A program made the translations under genes and the position numbers. From positions 34,926 through 98,925 of the forward strand of contig SVHV01000004.1 of NCBI GenBank assembly GCA_015055605.1: DNA of 64,000 nucleotides, read 5' to 3'. This stretch comes from Clostridiales bacterium (lineage in GTDB: Bacteria; Bacillota; Clostridia; Christensenellales; UBA1242). How positions within the stretch are numbered: the first letter of the stretch is position 1; each line of letters begins with the position of its first letter. The notes beneath the pieces were generated by a model. That model was given only the letters and a program-made list of their open reading frames with translations. It was not told where the DNA came from and ran no database searches. Below are positions 1-9,471 of this stretch, one piece after another.

Positions 1-1293
1 TGCAAAGTCTTGCTTTGTCTTGAATGATTGACAGTCGCTAAGCTTATCAAGAATGTCCATATTATCAAAGATAATGTTTTCAAGTTTTTTATAGTTTGCT
101 TGAATGTCAAGGGCATTGGCTCTATATGTTTTGATGAGTGCTGTTGTTTCGGTTAGTTTTTCTGAAACTGCACTGATTTTTTCGTGAGCCTCTTTTCTTT
201 CGTTCTGTAAGTCATTCATTCTGCTCTCATGAAGTCTTCTCTTTTCTTCAATGAGTTGAATATTTTGCCACTTGCTCTCAATGTCGTCTGCCTTGGCTTT
301 GTTGTCTGCAAGTAAGATGTTTACCTCTCTGATACTGTCTTCTAGTCTTCTAAGGGCATCTTTGTTTGCATCAATATTTTCTGTTAGTGACTTAACTTCA
401 TCTAAGCAGTTGTTGTACTGGTTATTAACAAGTGTAAAGTCACCATATTTTTCTGTATATTCTATTTGTTTTTCGTATAGGTGGATATCTCCAGCCTCGC
501 TTTGTTTTATGCTATAAGACACCTCCATATCGAGTAGTTCTTGTTTGGCAGCGAGTTCGTCTTTTATTGTGTTAGAGAGTTTTTTGTCTCTAGCAATTAG
601 TCTTTCTAGACTTCTAACTTCTTTGTCGCTATTCTCTAGAATTAATTCGGTTTCTGCGACTGTTTCTTTGCTGATACCACTATAGATAGATGCTTTTTCT
701 TCTAGGGTTGCTTTTTTAAGAGCAACTAGATTTCTTCTGTTTTTTAGTCTATCGTTTAGTATTACTCCAAACTGCTCTAGGTCAAATAGTTTTGCTAGGG
801 TCTTTTTTCTAAGTGCAGGGGTGTCTGATAGGAATCTATCAAATTCTCCCTGAGGAAGAGCAATACACTTTGTAAACTCTTTTTTACCTATACCTATGAT
901 TTCGAGTAGTTTGTTATTTACATTGTCTGGCATTTCTGCTAAGGTTTCTTTTCTAGTTTCGTCATGAAGATAAGCTTCTGCTTTTAGTCCACTAGGTCTT
1001 AGGTGGAAGTCTCTTCTAACTAAGTATCTAGATGTTTTACCAACATTGTTTTCCATGTCGAAAACAAACTCAACATAAGCATCTTTTGTATTAACATTAA
1101 TGATGTTTTGAAGGGTGTCTCTATCGCTAACGCCGTATAGTGCTAAGATAATACTATCAAGTATAGTGGTTTTACCACTACCTGTTTCACCAAATATTCC
1201 AAAAACATTACTTCTAGCTAATTTTTCAAAGTTGATTTCTTGCTCAGAAACATAACTATTTATGCCCTTAATTTTAATCTTTATCGGTTTCAT
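1..1293 (-). CDS. sbcC: Exonuclease subunit SbcC (Rad50-like), N-terminal part, cut by window start
   Basis: This reverse-strand frame is open from an ATG at 1293 to base 1, giving the first 431 residues of a protein that continues outside the window. Near the N-terminus it has the P-loop GETGSGKT followed by TTILDSI, as in SbcC/Rad50 SMC-type ATPases, and further on it becomes Lys/Glu/Ser-rich coiled-coil sequence. SbcC with SbcD forms the ATP-dependent nuclease that opens hairpins and protein-blocked DNA ends. The start overlaps the end of sbcD by 20 bp, the usual sbcD-sbcC operon order, and GGAGG lies about 6 bases upstream of the ATG. The family usually exceeds 1000 residues, so roughly half or more is missing. 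Assignment is firm; the C-terminal half cannot be judged. Confidence 0.92.
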   Translation of the reverse strand, partial: MKPIKIKIKGINSYVSEQEINFEKLARSNVFGIFGETGSGKTTILDSIILALYGVSDRDTLQNIINVNTKDAYVEFVFDMENNVGKTSRYLVRRDFHLRPSGLKAEAYLHDETRKETLAEMPDNVNNKLLEIIGIGKKEFTKCIALPQGEFDRFLSDTPALRKKTLAKLFDLEQFGVILNDRLKNRRNLVALKKATLEEKASIYSGISKETVAETELILENSDKEVRSLERLIARDKKLSNTIKDELAAKQELLDMEVSYSIKQSEAGDIHLYEKQIEYTEKYGDFTLVNNQYNNCLDEVKSLTENIDANKDALRRLEDSIREVNILLADNKAKADDIESKWQNIQLIEEKRRLHESRMNDLQNERKEAHEKISAVSEKLTETTALIKTYRANALDIQANYKKLENIIFDNMDILDKLSDCQSFKTKQDFA

Positions 1294-2518
1294 ATAATCC
1301 CTCCGACATTAAACTTAAGAATAATTCTTTTACATCTGGCTCTGGCTCTGTACCTAATTTTGCTTTTACGAAATGGTCGAAGATTTCGGCAGATGTAAGG
1401 TCTTTCTTGCTTGCGATATTTACAGTAGCCTTAGCTTGATTTGTGATAACAGATAGAGTGACAAGGTTAGGGTGATTTTTCCTAAGTGCCTTTAGGTCGC
1501 TCATTGTGATATATGGAGAATATTCTTTGTTTTCTTCTGGGCTATCTAGATTGTCAACATTCTCGATAACAACCTTAGCTAGACAGTCAGGATTTTCGTC
1601 TAAGACTTTGTGTGCATCTACTACAGATTCAACTGTGAATTTCTTAAGGAGTTTAACCTCTAGTGGCTCTTTTTTGATAGACTTCACGCCGTCTTTGTCT
1701 AAGTCCACGATAAGAACATTTGTTGGCTCATCATTTCTTGCAGAGAAGAAATAGTTTAGTAATGCGCCAGAGTAATACACATTATTATCTTTGCTAACAG
1801 CAAGTGTGTTGTGAACATGACCTAATGCTGTATAATGTGCTTTGTTTTGGAAGGTCTTTTGGTCAACATAAGCAAAAGTTGTAGATAGTGTTGTGTAAGA
1901 CATAAAGTCTTCGTCTGACATATCTACACCATAACTCATTACATGCGCCATAGTGATATTGATTGTGTCGTCTCTAAATTGACTAGTTCCGTTGCTCAAC
2001 CATTCATTGACCTTAGTTGCAAAGTCGTCCCCATCTTTTCTGATTTCTTTGTATCTATAGTAAGAAGGGTATGGCAAAAGAGCAAGTACGACATCTTCGC
2101 CTTGCTTTGTATGAAATTCAATAAATCCTTTACCACATCTGGTAGCAACGATATTTCTATCTTTGCTAGCCTTGTCAATTCTGATATTGTCTATGTGTCC
2201 TACTAGATAGATACCGAATTTGTCTGCAAATATATTTGCATTAGCTAGTCTTCTAGGGTCATCGTGATTACCGGCTATTGCAACAACAGCACACTCTCCA
2301 CCTCTAGAAAGCTCTACGATAGTATTGTAAAATAATTCTTCATCTTCTGCACTAGGTACTAGATTCTCATAGATATCACCAGCAATAAGAACCATGTCTA
2401 CCTGGTTCTTGTCTGCGATATCTATAATTTGCTTGAGGGCTGACTTTTGCTCTTGAAATCTATCAAGGTCGTCAGTCTTTGCACCTATATGCCAGTCAGC
2501 AGTATGCAAAATTCTCAT
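1274..2518 (-). CDS. sbcD: Exonuclease subunit SbcD (Mre11-like)
   Basis: A 414-residue calcineurin-fold nuclease of normal family length. The metal-binding motifs are in order: D8-x-H10 in the opening TADWH stretch, G47-D48 in AGDIYE, G83-N-H-D86, and later histidines including a GHVH motif near residue 235. These are the Mre11/SbcD phosphoesterase ligands for two Mn ions. The protein is the nuclease half of the SbcCD complex, and its gene overlaps the following sbcC by 20 bp, so the two are translationally coupled. Upstream a 240-bp gap separates it from the divergent DnaD-like gene. A GGAG lies about 13 bases before the ATG, which is rather distant. Function in double-strand end processing is established for the family. 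Confidence 0.95.
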   Translation of the reverse strand: MRILHTADWHIGAKTDDLDRFQEQKSALKQIIDIADKNQVDMVLIAGDIYENLVPSAEDEELFYNTIVELSRGGECAVVAIAGNHDDPRRLANANIFADKFGIYLVGHIDNIRIDKASKDRNIVATRCGKGFIEFHTKQGEDVVLALLPYPSYYRYKEIRKDGDDFATKVNEWLSNGTSQFRDDTINITMAHVMSYGVDMSDEDFMSYTTLSTTFAYVDQKTFQNKAHYTALGHVHNTLAVSKDNNVYYSGALLNYFFSARNDEPTNVLIVDLDKDGVKSIKKEPLEVKLLKKFTVESVVDAHKVLDENPDCLAKVVIENVDNLDSPEENKEYSPYITMSDLKALRKNHPNLVTLSVITNQAKATVNIASKKDLTSAEIFDHFVKAKLGTEPEPDVKELFLSLMSEGLYETDKD

Positions 2519-2693
2519 TTAATTCCATTCTCCATTTTTCATTTGCTTGAATTTTTCTATATTAATTCTAACATATAATTAATTATATTCAAAATATATC
2601 TAGGCTTAAAATAAAATTTTTCAATGTTTTTCACAGTCTTTTTGTGTATGCAATGTGTATAAAAAATCAATTAAAAAAGGTGTCATAAAAACA

Positions 2694-2722
2694 TTGAAAG
2701 GCTAAAAGAAATATGATATTAT
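2694..2722 (+). promoter_or_regulatory. Probable sigma-A promoter of the DnaD-DnaI pair
   Basis: TTGAAA at 2694-2699 and TATTAT at 2717-2722 are separated by 17 bp, upstream of the AGGAGG that precedes the DnaD-like gene. Read from sequence only. Confidence 0.55.
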
Positions 2723-2758
2723 TATTTTGTGAAAATAAGTAGGAGGATTTAAGAATAA

Positions 2759-4207
2759 ATGGCATTTTGTGAATATTCTAGCGAAGTTGTTGCAAAGAAT
2801 TCTGTAACTGTAGACAATTTATTTATCAGCGAATTTATGCCAAATGCAGCCGATAGTGCAGTTAAGGTTTATTTGTATGGCCTATACAAATGTTCTTCTG
2901 CAAAGGATAATTGTATTGATGAGTTTGAGAAAGTTCTTAATCTTTCTAAGGAAGATATTATTAGCATATTTTACTACTGGCAGGAAGTTGGTCTTGTGCA
3001 AGTTCTTGATATAGACCCTATTCAGGTTAGATACTTGCCTATTAAAAATGCAGTGCAAAAAATCAAAAAATACAATGTTGATAAATATACTGGATTCAAT
3101 ATGTCTGCCCAAGAACTAATGGGTTCTAAGATGCTTACTCCTAGGGAGTTGGAAGAGTTTTATTATCTTATCGAAAACCTCAAAATGGAGAAAGAGGCAG
3201 TTCTTAGAATTATTCAGTACGCAGTCGGCATTAAGGGTGGTGCTGCTTCAGTAAATTATGTTGTGACTATTGCAAAGAACTGGGCTTATGATGGTGTAAA
3301 AACTCTTGAAGATGTAGAAGAAAGAATTGTTAGTCAAGAGAGAATATCTGGAGATATCTCGTTGCTACTTAAGGCTATGGGTATTAAGAGGGTTGCAACT
3401 AGTGAAGAGTATCAGATGTATTTACAATGGAAGAATGATTTAGATTTTGGGTTAGATATAATCACATATATTGCTAAGACCTCTAAGTCAAAGAATTTTC
3501 AAAAATTAAATACTGAAATATTTAAGTGTTATGGTCAAAAGCTTGAGAGTGAAAAAGAGATTAAAGATTACTATAAGTTGCAGGATAGTATGATGAATCT
3601 TGCTAAGTCTGTTGTAAAATCAATGGGTCTTTGGTATGATAATTTATCAGTTGTTGTGGACACTTATATTGCTAGTTGGTTACAACTTGGATTTGATGAA
3701 AGTGCAATCCTAAAATTATCGGGCTATGCCTTTAAATCTAGTGTAAGAACGCTTGAGGGGCTTAATGGTATTATTAATAGTATGTTTAAGTCTGGTGTCA
3801 TCACAAGTGAGGCTATTGACAATTATATGGAAGAAATTGTCAGAAACGATGGTGTTATCAAGACAATACTTGAGTCTTTGGGTATAAATCGAGAGGTTAA
3901 TTCTCAAGATAGAAATCTATATAAGACATGGTTGTATGACTGGGGCATATCTCAAGATTTAATAGATTATGGTGCTGAACAGTCAAAGGATAAATACCTT
4001 CCTATGCAGTATCTAAATAAGATACTATCAGAGTATAGAAATAAGTCTGTAACCACAGTAGAAGAGGCAAAAAAGATTACGGTGGAAGTGGACTCCAAAA
4101 AGAAGTCTTCTGATACAAAGGTGTCTAGTAAGGCTGCAACAAAAAGAGATTATTCTAAGAAAGAATTAGATAGTTTGTTTGATAATATTTTTGAAGTAGA
4201 ATTATAA
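2759..4207 (+). CDS. DnaD/DnaB-domain primosomal protein
   Basis: A 482-residue protein with the layout of Bacillota DnaD/DnaB primosome proteins. A winged-helix-like N-terminal part (about residues 15-100) is followed by helical DnaD C-terminal-type domains, around 115-180 and again around 270-400. The second block repeats the pattern of a helical bundle with a conserved aromatic 'NW/W' segment. A Lys/Ser-rich linker and a short acidic tail end the protein. Members load the replicative helicase together with a DnaI/DnaC-type loader, and such an ATPase is encoded 15 bp downstream, so the pair probably forms one operon. AGGAGG lies 12-18 bases before the ATG. The family call is good; whether it corresponds functionally to DnaB or DnaD of Bacillus is not decidable here. 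Confidence 0.82.
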   Translation: MAFCEYSSEVVAKNSVTVDNLFISEFMPNAADSAVKVYLYGLYKCSSAKDNCIDEFEKVLNLSKEDIISIFYYWQEVGLVQVLDIDPIQVRYLPIKNAVQKIKKYNVDKYTGFNMSAQELMGSKMLTPRELEEFYYLIENLKMEKEAVLRIIQYAVGIKGGAASVNYVVTIAKNWAYDGVKTLEDVEERIVSQERISGDISLLLKAMGIKRVATSEEYQMYLQWKNDLDFGLDIITYIAKTSKSKNFQKLNTEIFKCYGQKLESEKEIKDYYKLQDSMMNLAKSVVKSMGLWYDNLSVVVDTYIASWLQLGFDESAILKLSGYAFKSSVRTLEGLNGIINSMFKSGVITSEAIDNYMEEIVRNDGVIKTILESLGINREVNSQDRNLYKTWLYDWGISQDLIDYGAEQSKDKYLPMQYLNKILSEYRNKSVTTVEEAKKITVEVDSKKKSSDTKVSSKAATKRDYSKKELDSLFDNIFEVEL

Positions 4208-4222
4208 AATTAAGGGAGAAAT

Positions 4223-5146
4223 ATGGGGGCTTTAGAAACAGCAGAAAAGAATATTCTAAAAAAGAAACTTGAGGCTGAACAAATAGCAGATATGAATCTA
4301 AATAAGGTTCTAAAAGATGAAAATGTAAAAATACTGTTTGTTAAATGTAAAAAGCTTGTAGTGGAGATTGCGAGTCTTGAGGTAGATGGTTTGCCATCTG
4401 GTGAAAAAAGAAAAGAATATAACGATACTAGAGAGTTGCTAGCACAACTCCTTGTGTCAATGGGTGTAGACAAGTCTGAACTTCGTCCTAAATATGAGTG
4501 CGCTCGTTGTAAAGACACTGGCTATGTGTCTGGAACTCCTTGTGAGTGTTTAAAGAGGGAGTTGAGTCGAGAACTTATTAGGCGTAGTGGAATAGATGCT
4601 AGTCTTTTTCCGAAGTTTAGTAATGATTATTCTATGTTTGAGAATGCTAAAGAAATCAAGTGTATTTATGAAAAAATGAAGAAATTTGTGTCTTCTGCAG
4701 ATACTGTTGTTGATTTGGTTTTAATTACAGGTGATACTGGTGTGGGTAAGACTCACTTGTTAGGTTGTATGACAACTCATGCTATTGAACTAGCTAAAAC
4801 AGTTAAATATACGACTGCTTTTAATTTTAATCAGGATATGCTTAAATATCATTGTGCAAAGTTGGAAGAAAAAGAAGATATATTAGACCCTTATGTTAAT
4901 AGTGAATTTTTGTTTATAGATGATTTGGGTAGTGAAAATAAGATTAAAAATGTTACTGATGAGTATTTGTATCTAATCATTAATGAAAGAATGCTTAACC
5001 ATAAGAAAACTGTCATAAATACAAATCTAGATTTTGGACAAATACAAGATGTCTATGGCGAGAGAATCTTTAGTAGGTTAATGCATAAAAAACAGAGTTT
5101 AAAGATTAAGTTTAACGGTATTGACCAAAGGGTTGGTATTAAATAA
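4223..5146 (+). CDS. dnaI: Helicase loader DnaI/DnaC-type AAA+ ATPase
   Basis: 307 residues. The N-terminal helical part ends in a zinc-binding-type cluster (C93, C96, C107, C109), and an AAA+ module follows with Walker A GDTGVGKT at 170-177 and a Walker B-like LFIDDLG near 230. This is the arrangement of DnaI-type loaders, which hold the replicative helicase open and place it on DNA at origins and stalled forks. It follows the DnaD-like gene by 15 bp, in keeping with that role, and a strong terminator follows. Similar ATPases occur in phages and as IstB in transposons, but the zinc cluster and the DnaD neighbour favour the chromosomal primosome. Confidence 0.9.
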   Translation: MGALETAEKNILKKKLEAEQIADMNLNKVLKDENVKILFVKCKKLVVEIASLEVDGLPSGEKRKEYNDTRELLAQLLVSMGVDKSELRPKYECARCKDTGYVSGTPCECLKRELSRELIRRSGIDASLFPKFSNDYSMFENAKEIKCIYEKMKKFVSSADTVVDLVLITGDTGVGKTHLLGCMTTHAIELAKTVKYTTAFNFNQDMLKYHCAKLEEKEDILDPYVNSEFLFIDDLGSENKIKNVTDEYLYLIINERMLNHKKTVINTNLDFGQIQDVYGERIFSRLMHKKQSLKIKFNGIDQRVGIK

Positions 5147-5150
5147 AAAG

Positions 5151-5182
5151 AAAAAGATTAGTTAGATAAAACTAATCTTTTT
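5151..5182. terminator. Bidirectional intrinsic terminator
   Basis: A 13-bp perfect stem (5151-5163 with 5170-5182, 6-nt loop) with A-run and T-run on opposite sides lies between the convergent dnaI and RNA methylase genes. Confidence 0.85.
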
Positions 5183-5188
5183 TTATTG

Positions 5189-5899
5189 CTATTTACTGAA
5201 TTCGTAACAGGCTATTGTTACCGATACGGATAGGTTGAAACTATCAATCTTTGGGCTTTGCTTAATGAGTAGTGGTGTTCCCATATCAAGGAATCTATCT
5301 GGTAGCCCTGTTGCTTCGTTGCCAAATATTAGAGTATGAGGGTTTTTCTTTTCTTTTAGGTCTTGCAAGTTTGTGCTTGCTTTTAACATAAACGGATATG
5401 TATAGTTATTGTATTTGTTTAGATATTCCTCAACTGATGAAAATGTTTCAATGTTTACGGAAAATATTGAGCCCATGCTAGCTCTAATAACTCTAGGGTC
5501 GAAGTGGTCAATGCATGGGGTAATTAATGCTAGATTTTCGTACCCAAAGCCAAGCATTCCTCTAATTATTGTGCCGAGGTTACCCATGTCACTAGGGTTG
5601 TTGAGGAGTATGTGGTTTTGATTGTTTTGTAGTGTGTCTTTGTATTTTCTAAAAACCGCCATAATATAGATATTACCTTTTTTGGATAATTTCTCTAGCA
5701 GTTTTCCGTTAGTGGATATTTTTATACCGTTTTTATTTGCTATAGATAGTATCTTATCAATATCACTGCTTTTCTCAAGTTTTTCGTGTGTGATTATTTC
5801 AATTACATTTTGAGGCTTTTGGGTGAGTATTTCGTATGTTGGAAATGCACCAAATGTATAACTATAGCCGTCTTCTTTATTATAAGTTTTATAATTCAT
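5189..5899 (-). CDS. SpoU/TrmH-family RNA 2'-O-methyltransferase
   Basis: 236 residues with the SPOUT signature of SpoU methylases. Motif 1 is NPSDMGNLGTIIR around residue 100, motif 2 is LIFGNEATGLP around 190, and motif 3 is SFNLSVSVTIACYE near the C-terminus, forming the knotted SAM site. A substrate-binding-like N-terminal region precedes it. The family methylates ribose 2'-OH in tRNA or 23S rRNA; the exact target cannot be read from sequence. AAGGA precedes the ATG. It lies upstream of nothing co-directional at its 3' end, where it meets dnaI tail to tail. Confidence 0.88.
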   Translation of the reverse strand: MNYKTYNKEDGYSYTFGAFPTYEILTQKPQNVIEIITHEKLEKSSDIDKILSIANKNGIKISTNGKLLEKLSKKGNIYIMAVFRKYKDTLQNNQNHILLNNPSDMGNLGTIIRGMLGFGYENLALITPCIDHFDPRVIRASMGSIFSVNIETFSSVEEYLNKYNNYTYPFMLKASTNLQDLKEKKNPHTLIFGNEATGLPDRFLDMGTPLLIKQSPKIDSFNLSVSVTIACYEFSK

Positions 5900-5980
5900 A
5901 TTATATCCTTATTTTGTATTTATTGTACTTTATATATTTATTTGTTGTCAAAAAGTATTAATTTATTGACATTTACTGTA

Positions 5981-6919
5981 TTAATTAAATAATGTGTAGT
6001 CATTGAGAATCATTTTGATAACTTCTTTCTTTAGTTTGTTGTCCATAGGTGCTCCGGCTGCTTTTACATGGCCACCACCACCATATATAGATGCTATTTC
6101 TGATACATCTACATCTTCTGTTCTACTCCTTAGAGATATTCCTTGTTGCATGTTTATTATTACAACAAAGTCTATTAGGTGAGAGTATTTTTCTGTAAGG
6201 TAGTTACCCAAAATACTTCTGTGTGATTCGGCAAAAACTATGCCACATCTTTTACCACACAAGGTTGCATGAAACATTGTTTTTTCTGTTTCTTCTAGAT
6301 ATCTATTGATTCTATCTTGCTCTATTTTTAATAAGTATTGTTGGTCATCTGTGTAGTAGAATTTTTCTTTGTTGTTTTTTAAGAAATTGTAGTATGTTTC
6401 TATATAATTATCTCTACCTAAGATTGAGTGAATCTCGCTTAGGTTTTTGGCGTCTAGGTTGTTTGTTTTTGCCCAGTCCCAAGTGTCGTTTAGTCTAACT
6501 AACTCTGTATACTCTCGTAGTGCGTTGTTGTCAAAAGTTTCAGGATATGTCTCTACTAAGTATTTATAGAAGAGTGATGTTGCGCACTCATTGACGCCCT
6601 CATCGTTTTTACTAATTGCTACACCAAAAGGATAATCATTTGCACATAGGTCAAATGCGTGATGGTCAAAAGTGTGGAACTTCTGGTGGTCGCCTGTTGA
6701 CATAATGAGTTCGCATGTCTTTTTGTCTAGTGTTAGGTCTGTTACAAAGATTTCGTCAAATTTTTTGTATGACTGGTTTTTGATGATTTCTTGTATCTTT
6801 GGACAGATGTCGTGAGCGTTTAGTAGTATAACATCTAGATTTTCTCTAATTAGTTTTAGGAATATGACAGGGCTAAGTCCGTCAATGTCTGCCTTGTGTG
6901 ATATTATTAAAGTCTTCAT
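5981..6919 (-). CDS. DHH-family phosphoesterase
   Basis: 312 residues. The N-terminal DHH domain shows D11-x-D13 and the name-giving D85-H86-H87, the Mn-binding residues. The C-terminal DHHA1 domain carries a GGGGH motif near residue 283 followed by KAAG. The family includes NrnA-type nanoRNases, pAp phosphatases and cyclic-dinucleotide phosphodiesterases; without the N-terminal PAS/GGDEF modules of GdpP this looks like a soluble oligonucleotide or DHH phosphodiesterase. AGGAG precedes the ATG. It follows rsmF by 12 bp on the same strand, so the two are probably co-transcribed RNA-metabolism genes. The substrate is inferred only at family level. Confidence 0.87.
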   Translation of the reverse strand: MKTLIISHKADIDGLSPVIFLKLIRENLDVILLNAHDICPKIQEIIKNQSYKKFDEIFVTDLTLDKKTCELIMSTGDHQKFHTFDHHAFDLCANDYPFGVAISKNDEGVNECATSLFYKYLVETYPETFDNNALREYTELVRLNDTWDWAKTNNLDAKNLSEIHSILGRDNYIETYYNFLKNNKEKFYYTDDQQYLLKIEQDRINRYLEETEKTMFHATLCGKRCGIVFAESHRSILGNYLTEKYSHLIDFVVIINMQQGISLRSRTEDVDVSEIASIYGGGGHVKAAGAPMDNKLKKEVIKMILNDYTLFN

Positions 6920-6931
6920 ATTGTCTCCTCA

Positions 6932-8281
6932 TTAAATTCGTAATTCTTTTGGATAGTAATTTTTTAGTCTACCTTTAACTGCTTTGCCTCCGCCTAGACC
7001 GATTCCTTTGTATGTCACTGCTACTATTCCTGATATGTCTTCGCTAATGTCAACCTCTTCACCATGCAAATATTTTTTTATTTGCATATCATCAAGGTCA
7101 TATTTGTTAACAAATCTGTCGGGATAGGTGTGATAAAAGTTGTGATTGATTTTAAAATCAGTCTTGCTTAAGTTGCCAAAGACTGTGCCTATTGAAACTA
7201 TATTTAGTTTGCCAAAGTTGAGATTTGTATCTGGTACAACAAAAATGGTTTCGTTTCTTTTGAATAGATTGAGGCCTTTGATGTCTACAATTCCTTTGAT
7301 GTTTCTTTCTATATCATGAAGGTCTTTTCGGTATACTGGAGTGATATTATTCATCTCTAGATTTTCAGTATCTAATTCTTCGTCGCCGTCTTTTTGTAAG
7401 ATTGCCATAAACTGACCTTCTCCATCGTGTAAGTGAGGATATCTCCTCTTTGAGAAATGTGTGTTATAGTTGTCGAGTTTGATTCCGTCTATACACACTC
7501 TATCAAAGTTGCTGTCTGGTTTTACTAGTTTAAAGTCTGGGTTTTGAGATAAAAATTCTACAATGACACCCTCGTTTTCTTTTATGTCATAAGTACAGGT
7601 GGAATAAACCAGTTTGCCCCCATGCTTTAGTAGTCCCTTTATGCTATTTAGGATACTAAGTTGTCTTTTTGCATTAGTTTCTATATTGCTAAGAGAAAAA
7701 GACTCCATATCAAAGTTGTTTTTTCTAATCATTCCCTCACCACCACAAGGTGCATCTACAAGTATTTTGTCAAAGAGTAGATTAGTCTTTTCAAAGTCTG
7801 CAGGACTATTGTTGGTGATGGCAAAATTTTTAAAGCCTAATTTGGTTAAATTCTCATATAATATCTTTGCCCTATTGTATACAATTTCGTTGGATAATAA
7901 AAATCCTGTACCTTGTAACTTTTCGAGTATTTGTATAGATTTGCCACCAGGGGCAGCAGATATATCTAGCACATAGTCGTTTGGTTCTATGTCTAGCATT
8001 TCTACAGGTAACATTGCACTAGGCTCTTGTGAGTATATTATTCCTAAGTGGTTGAGCTTATGCTCATTGAATTTTAAACCCTCAGTGTAGTAACCATTGC
8101 TTACCATGTCGATAGGTGAGTGAGCAAAGTCTGCTAACTGTTCAAATGTTTGTTGGTCTATTCTAGAAAAGTTTACAGTGATAGCCTTTTTGCTAGGCTC
8201 TTCTAGGCTTGCAAAAAAATCGTCAGATTCACTGCCGAGTAAGTTCTTCATTTTTTCAATAAATGCTATAGGTAAGTCCAT
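6932..8281 (-). CDS. rsmF: RsmF-type rRNA (cytosine-C5)-methyltransferase
   Basis: 449 residues from the ATG at 8281, which has AGGG 8-9 bases upstream; the more upstream start at 8320 adds 13 residues that do not look like the family. The NOL1/NOP2/Sun fold is clear: SAM-binding LDISAAPGGK, motif IV DAPCGGEGM with its cysteine, and motif VI YSTCTYDIKENE with the catalytic cysteine. The C-terminal third carries a PUA-like or RsmF_methylt_re-type region, typical of Gram-positive RsmF proteins of about 450 residues. Products methylate C5 of cytosines in 16S rRNA. It is followed at 12 bp by the DHH phosphoesterase. Confidence 0.9.
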   Translation of the reverse strand: MDLPIAFIEKMKNLLGSESDDFFASLEEPSKKAITVNFSRIDQQTFEQLADFAHSPIDMVSNGYYTEGLKFNEHKLNHLGIIYSQEPSAMLPVEMLDIEPNDYVLDISAAPGGKSIQILEKLQGTGFLLSNEIVYNRAKILYENLTKLGFKNFAITNNSPADFEKTNLLFDKILVDAPCGGEGMIRKNNFDMESFSLSNIETNAKRQLSILNSIKGLLKHGGKLVYSTCTYDIKENEGVIVEFLSQNPDFKLVKPDSNFDRVCIDGIKLDNYNTHFSKRRYPHLHDGEGQFMAILQKDGDEELDTENLEMNNITPVYRKDLHDIERNIKGIVDIKGLNLFKRNETIFVVPDTNLNFGKLNIVSIGTVFGNLSKTDFKINHNFYHTYPDRFVNKYDLDDMQIKKYLHGEEVDISEDISGIVAVTYKGIGLGGGKAVKGRLKNYYPKELRI

Positions 8282-8488
8282 TATAATCCCTGCTCTTTTT
8301 CTAATAGATAAGTGTATCATATTATTTATATTTTTTCAATTATATTTTTCAACAAAAGAAGAAGGGGGCTTTTCCTTTTTTTCTCCAAATTAATTTTTTC
8401 ATTCTGCCAAAACGGTGGACTTATTCTTTTATGTTTAATATTGTCTGGTAAAAATGGTTCTAAATTTAAACACTTTATACCATAAAAG

Positions 8489-8515
8489 AAGAAGGTATAT
8501 AGCACATACCTTCTT
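8489..8515 (-). terminator. Intrinsic terminator of the zinc-ribbon gene
   Basis: A perfect 10-bp stem with a 7-nt loop lies just past the stop codon of the reverse-strand gene at 8520, with T-rich sequence on its downstream side. The region 8282-8488 beyond it contains nothing else I can identify. Confidence 0.7.
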
Positions 8516-8519
8516 TGAT

Positions 8520-9290
8520 TTATCTTCTAGATGTTGGAGCACCACAGTTGGGGCATTTGCCTTTATCTCTACCGTCTGCCAGATTGCCATTACAGTATAG
8601 ACAGTAATTGTGCAGGTTGGATGTATGAATTGTTGGAGGGTTAGATGTGTTTGGTATGAGTAGGTGATTTTTGCCTCCGATAGACTTAAGGATAATAATG
8701 GTTATTAGTAGAACTATGCCTACTGTTCCGAAAATTATAGCTAGGGTAGAGGATATTGTATATGTGTTATTTACAGAAGAATAGTCCTCATAATTAAATA
8801 GCATGTATGTATTTATATTCAAGTTAACTGTGTCGGTAAAAATACCCATGCTGTCTTTTTTTTCGCTGAGGGCAACCTTGATTGTGTCTCCCACATTATA
8901 ATAATTTAAATCTTGAGCATGATAGATTTTAGGTGTTGAGCCGTAAAGTGTGTTGTATTCATTGAGTGGGATTTCATATTCTAGATAATACTTGTTTGTA
9001 TTTGAGTCGTAATATCTGCCGATTATTGTTGCTTCTGCTTGATAGTCGGGGTCGATTTGAGCTCTTTCAGCAAGGTTGACATAATAATTGTATTCAGAAG
9101 TAAGTGTTTCTAGATTGCTGTTATTTACTCCTGCTATAATTGCACAAATAATTATTGCAATTATTACTAAAATGAGTATGCCAGTTATACTACCAGCTGC
9201 TTTGGTGTACTTGTTTTCTGGTTGTGTAGAGTTTTTATTGTTTTTTAGTTTATATGATTGATAAGAACCACTTTGATATTCCGAATTCAT
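8520..9290 (-). CDS. Membrane protein with C-terminal zinc ribbon (paralogue A)
   Basis: 256 residues: a polar N-terminus (about 1-30), a transmembrane helix (about 34-54), an extracytoplasmic domain of about 115 residues rich in Tyr and Asn, a second transmembrane helix (about 182-203), and a C-terminal ribbon with CLYC and CPNC pairs. The domain order, the 'YNYYVNLAERA' type helix after the first membrane span, and the 'SD/TDTVNLN' strand match the divergently encoded protein at 9472. The two are therefore paralogues facing each other across a 181-bp promoter region. Function is unknown; the ribbon should be cytoplasmic if both helices span. GAGG precedes the ATG. Confidence 0.75.
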   Translation of the reverse strand: MNSEYQSGSYQSYKLKNNKNSTQPENKYTKAAGSITGILILVIIAIIICAIIAGVNNSNLETLTSEYNYYVNLAERAQIDPDYQAEATIIGRYYDSNTNKYYLEYEIPLNEYNTLYGSTPKIYHAQDLNYYNVGDTIKVALSEKKDSMGIFTDTVNLNINTYMLFNYEDYSSVNNTYTISSTLAIIFGTVGIVLLITIIILKSIGGKNHLLIPNTSNPPTIHTSNLHNYCLYCNGNLADGRDKGKCPNCGAPTSRR

Positions 9291-9471
9291 TTTTGCCTCG
9301 TTTTGATGTTTTCAATATAACTATTATATATTTTTGTCATGCAATTTGCAAGGTTTTTGTGTTTATGGTATTTTTTGTAATGTGTTGTAATGTATATATT
9401 TATATAAAAAGGTTTGGAATTTATAAAAAATAGTTGTAAAATAGATAAAAAATAAAAAGGAGGAACTTTAT